Shown: one piece after another, positions 61,455 through 64,000 of the stretch
How the letters are laid out: each line of letters opens with the position of its first letter
Position numbering within the stretch: the first letter of the stretch is position 1
Assembly: GCF_011947265.1 (NCBI RefSeq)
Contig: NZ_JAATHD010000021.1
Coordinates: forward strand, 50,338-114,337
Direction of reading: 5' to 3'
DNA length: 64,000 nt
Source of the DNA: Paenibacillus sp. HB172176
Lineage (GTDB): Bacteria; Bacillota; Bacilli; Paenibacillales; Paenibacillaceae
Translations under genes and position numbers: made by a program
The notes under the pieces: generated by a model
What the model saw: only the letters and a program-made list of their open reading frames with translations
What the model was told of the DNA's origin: nothing
Databases searched by the model: none

Positions 61455-62405
61455 ATGGTGAATCAGGCAGGAAGCGACGCTCAGCGTTTTCCGGTACCGC
61501 CGTCAAAGCGTCAAAGGGAGAGATGGAGCCGCACCTGGCCCTTGCATGTCATGCTGCTGCCAGCAGCTATCGTCATTTTCATCTTCGCCTATGTGCCGAT
61601 GAGCGGCCTCATAATGGGCTTTCAGGATTTCAAGCCTTACGACGGCATGTTCGGAAGCAAGTACGTGGGTCTCAAGCATTTCAAATTCATGTTCGATTAT
61701 CCGGACAGCAAGCAGGTCATATGGAACACGCTAATTATTTCCGGCTTGAAGATTGTGTTCGGGCTGCTTGTGCCGTTCGTGTTCGCCATTTTGCTGAATG
61801 AAATTCGCAAGCTGCTGTTCAAGCGAGTGGTTCAAACGTTGGTCTATCTGCCGCATTTCATCTCATGGGTTATCCTCGGCGCGATTCTGACGGATATGCT
61901 CGGCAGCAAGGGCATCGTGAACCAGACGATGGAGTCGCTCGGACTTCCGTCGATATTCTGGCTCGGGGACGGCGATTGGTTTCGATTTACGGTTGTCGTA
62001 AGCGATATTTGGCAGAACTTCGGCTTCAACACGATTGTGTTCCTTGCTGCTCTTGCCGGTGTTAATCCATCGCTGTATGAAGCGGCGGAGGTGGACGGGG
62101 CGACAAGATGGAAGCAGACGCTTCATATCACAGTCCCGGCTATGATACCGATTGCGGTCGTTGTCGGCACGCTCTCCCTTGGCAACATATTGAACGGAGG
62201 TTTCGACCAGATCTTTAACCTGTACAACTCGCTTGTATACGACAAAGGCGATATTATTGACACTTTTGTTTATCGTACGGCGATCTTGAACGGACAATAC
62301 AGCTTCGGTACCGCAGTAGGTCTTTTCAAGTCGATCATTGGCCTCGGGATGATTGTTTTCTCTTATCGAATGGCTTATAAGTACGCGGGATACCGAATTT
62401 TTTAG
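61455..62405 (+). CDS. Sugar ABC transporter permease (LplB-like)
   Basis: 316 residues from ATG 61455, after GGAAGGGG at some distance; the frame runs open upstream to 61344. Six TM helices (roughly 32-55, 95-118, 130-150, 180-200, 225-250, 285-305). The EAA loop contacting the ATPase is EAAEVDGATRWKQTLHITVP. First of a two-permease CUT1 system of the LplB/YtcP type, which imports plant or glycan oligosaccharides. These systems borrow a shared ATPase (MsmX type), so none is expected here. Confidence 0.92.
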   Translation: MVNQAGSDAQRFPVPPSKRQRERWSRTWPLHVMLLPAAIVIFIFAYVPMSGLIMGFQDFKPYDGMFGSKYVGLKHFKFMFDYPDSKQVIWNTLIISGLKIVFGLLVPFVFAILLNEIRKLLFKRVVQTLVYLPHFISWVILGAILTDMLGSKGIVNQTMESLGLPSIFWLGDGDWFRFTVVVSDIWQNFGFNTIVFLAALAGVNPSLYEAAEVDGATRWKQTLHITVPAMIPIAVVVGTLSLGNILNGGFDQIFNLYNSLVYDKGDIIDTFVYRTAILNGQYSFGTAVGLFKSIIGLGMIVFSYRMAYKYAGYRIF

Positions 62406-62438
62406 ACGACCTCTTACAGAGAGAAGGGCTGCTGAGCC

Positions 62439-63317
62439 ATGTATCACAAAACCATAAGCTATAGAACGTTTTCGGCATTCAACTATATACTGCTGAGCCT
62501 CATCTGCATCACCTGCGTACTGCCCCTGCTGCATATTCTTGCGGTAAGCTTCAGCGCTTCATCGCCTGCGAATTCGCATCTGGTCGGCTTATGGCCGAAG
62601 GGCTTCAATCTGGACGCCTATGCCAAAACCTTCAATAACGCCAACTTTCATCGCGCCTTGCTGATGGGTCTCGAGCGGACGGCGCTGGGGACAGCAGTCA
62701 GCATGTCGCTTATGATGCTGGCTGCCTATGCGCTTTCGAAGGACAGAGGAAGCTTCCACAGCCGCTCCCTCTATACCTGGTATTTCTTGTTCACGATGCT
62801 GTTCAGCGGAGGAATCGTTCCCTCGTACATGCTGATTCGCAATTTGCACATGATGAACTCGGTCTGGGCTCTGGTGCTGCCCGGGGCCATCAATGTGTTC
62901 AATATGGTGCTGCTCATGAATTTCTTCCGCGCGGTGCCGAAGGAGCTCGAGGAGGCTTCCTTCATTGACGGCGGCGGTCATTTCCGTACATTATGGAATG
63001 TGTTCCTGCCAATCTCCATGCCGGCAATCGCAACGATTTCCTTGTTCACGATGGTTATGCATTGGAATTCGTGGTTTGACGGCTTATTATATATTACAGA
63101 TTATAGGAAATACCCGCTTTCAACTTTTCTGCAAACGATCATTGTACAGCAGGATTTCAATAAAATTAATCCGGATGTCAATGAATTGAAAAATATTTCG
63201 CAGCGCACGGTAAAGTCCGCGCAAATTTTTATCGGCACGCTTCCGATTCTTCTGGTATACCCGTTTCTGCAGCGGTATTTTGTGAAGGGCATTATTCTTG
63301 GAGCGGTGAAGGAATAG
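62439..63317 (+). CDS. Sugar ABC transporter permease (YtcP-like)
   Basis: 292 residues, ATG 62439, 33 bases after the LplB-like gene. Six TM helices; FSGGIVPSYMLIRNLHMMNSVWALVLPGAINVFNMVLLMNFF and EAA loop EEASFIDGGGHFRTLWNVFLP are typical of YtcP. C-terminus ends KGIILGAVKE as in the family. Partner of the LplB-like permease. The usual solute-binding lipoprotein gene is not found downstream; an IS1380-type transposase starts 190 bases later. Confidence 0.92.
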   Translation: MYHKTISYRTFSAFNYILLSLICITCVLPLLHILAVSFSASSPANSHLVGLWPKGFNLDAYAKTFNNANFHRALLMGLERTALGTAVSMSLMMLAAYALSKDRGSFHSRSLYTWYFLFTMLFSGGIVPSYMLIRNLHMMNSVWALVLPGAINVFNMVLLMNFFRAVPKELEEASFIDGGGHFRTLWNVFLPISMPAIATISLFTMVMHWNSWFDGLLYITDYRKYPLSTFLQTIIVQQDFNKINPDVNELKNISQRTVKSAQIFIGTLPILLVYPFLQRYFVKGIILGAVKE

Positions 63318-63505
63318 GCGACAGAATGGCATCGATGACAAAAGTTTGGTCTTTCGACTGTCCGCAGCTGACGCTATAGTTAAGATAACCTGAATCCGTG
63401 ATCTGAATGATTAAATTTTCTTGAAAAATGAAGGAAATCATACCTCCAGCGACGAAATCAAGAGATAACCAACGATTATCTACTTTCACCTGTGAGGTGC
63501 TTAAT

Positions 63506-64000
63506 TTGAAGATCCAATTCACCCAAACTAAGGAAATTCTATTAACGACGCATGCTGGCCTAGCTTCGGTCGGTGCATTGCTTTCCCACACACAATTGTC
63601 GCAACGTTTGAATCGCTCCGTCGTGAAAGGGATGGAGAATCCCCTTCATGGAAATGGTGATGTCATAAAGAGTTACCTGGGTCTGCTTTGTCAAGGCAAA
63701 AGCGATTTCGATCATATTGAACCCTTCCGCAAAGATTCTGTCTTTCATACTTGCCTCGGCGTTCGTAAGGTTCCATCCAGTCCCACGCTTCGTCAGCGCT
63801 TAGATGCAGCTGCTCAAACCATGGATGCCAATTGGAATGACATTTTGTTGCAGGAATCCGCTGACTTAATCCAGAGCGTAAAGGCCCCAGTAACAGGGCT
63901 CATTGCTGGCGAACACACGCTCATCCCACTGGACATTGATGTATCGCCTTTCGATAACTCCGGTACAAAAAAAGAAGGCGTTGCACTCACGTATAAGGGA
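63506..64000 (+). mobile_element. IS1380-family transposase, 3' part off window
   Basis: An open frame from TTG 63506 (GAGGTG upstream) runs 165 codons to the window edge without a stop. N-terminal LKIQFTQTKEILLTTHAGLASVG, then VPSSPTLRQRLDAAA and LIPLDIDVSPFDNSGTKKEGVALTYKG match IS1380-type DDE transposases; the DID is the first catalytic acidic region. The left terminal repeat could not be located. It lies directly after the ytcP-like gene. Confidence 0.78.

Noticed and set aside
63292..63591. 99-codon minus-strand frame at the IS junction called as a gene
   Set aside because: Part of it reads protein-like, but its start lies within the transposase gene and I recognise no family; mentioned only as a possible remnant.

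Overview
The window is a moderately GC-rich chromosomal segment of a spore-forming Firmicute. Protein content and gene order point to Paenibacillus or a close relative in the Paenibacillaceae: EcsAB, CheX, SLH-domain surface protein, GerA/B/C germinant receptor, YheC/YheD coat-associated ATP-grasp proteins, YtrH/YtrI, AraC/YesN-YesM regulators with LplB/YtcP permeases, and a Bacillus-like dnaE-accDA-pyk-fxsA-citZ-icd-mdh backbone. No rRNA, tRNA or CRISPR was found.

1-3.7 kb: part of a lasso-peptide cluster. The cyclase gene (C, running off the left edge) is divergent from the B1 (RiPP recognition) and B2 (leader protease) genes. Between them lies a convergent sinI/sinR-type pair. Both biosynthetic promoters have the same layout (TTGACA-N17-TAAC-type -10, then a GTTCTT...AAGAAC palindrome just downstream). 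A perfect Spo0A-box consensus lies upstream of sinI, and the sinI leader can fold so that its ribosome-binding site is buried. Read together, this looks like a self-contained Spo0A > SinI --| SinR --| lasso-peptide switch. The precursor peptide and exporter are not visible and probably lie to the left.

3.7-17.2 kb: housekeeping and accessory genes: metallophosphoesterase, two small conserved proteins, an HRDC protein, CheX, an SDR, a DEAD-box helicase, an SLH protein with a strongly structured 5' leader, ecsAB, an aminotransferase, an AraC regulator, phosphatidylserine decarboxylase and a HAD phosphatase.

17.3-24.1 kb: one leftward operon of four paralogous YheC/YheD-type ATP-grasp proteins plus a GNAT acetyltransferase, with sigma-E-like promoters at its head and on the divergent two-TM gene. 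24.6-25.6 kb: an XRE regulator and a divergent unknown gene around an 18-bp palindrome.

25.7-45.5 kb: the conserved backbone ytoI, ytpI, ytrI/ytrH, dnaE, pgpA-like, accD/accA, pyk, thioesterase, fxsA, ppk/ppx, citZ, icd, mdh. Compared with Bacillus subtilis order (from memory), nrnA and pfkA are absent from their expected slots and ppk/ppx is inserted. A dispersed repeat sits where nrnA would be. ppk has a PhoP-box-like array.

45.6-64 kb: recQ, a small membrane protein, a sugar kinase with a DeoR regulator, nagA/nagB, type II isopentenyl diphosphate isomerase, a gerA-gerB-gerC operon, a metallo-beta-lactamase-fold hydrolase, and a YesN/YesM two-component system divergent from an LplB/YtcP sugar ABC permease pair. 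The start of an IS1380-family transposase abuts the permeases at the right edge, where a solute-binding protein gene would be expected.
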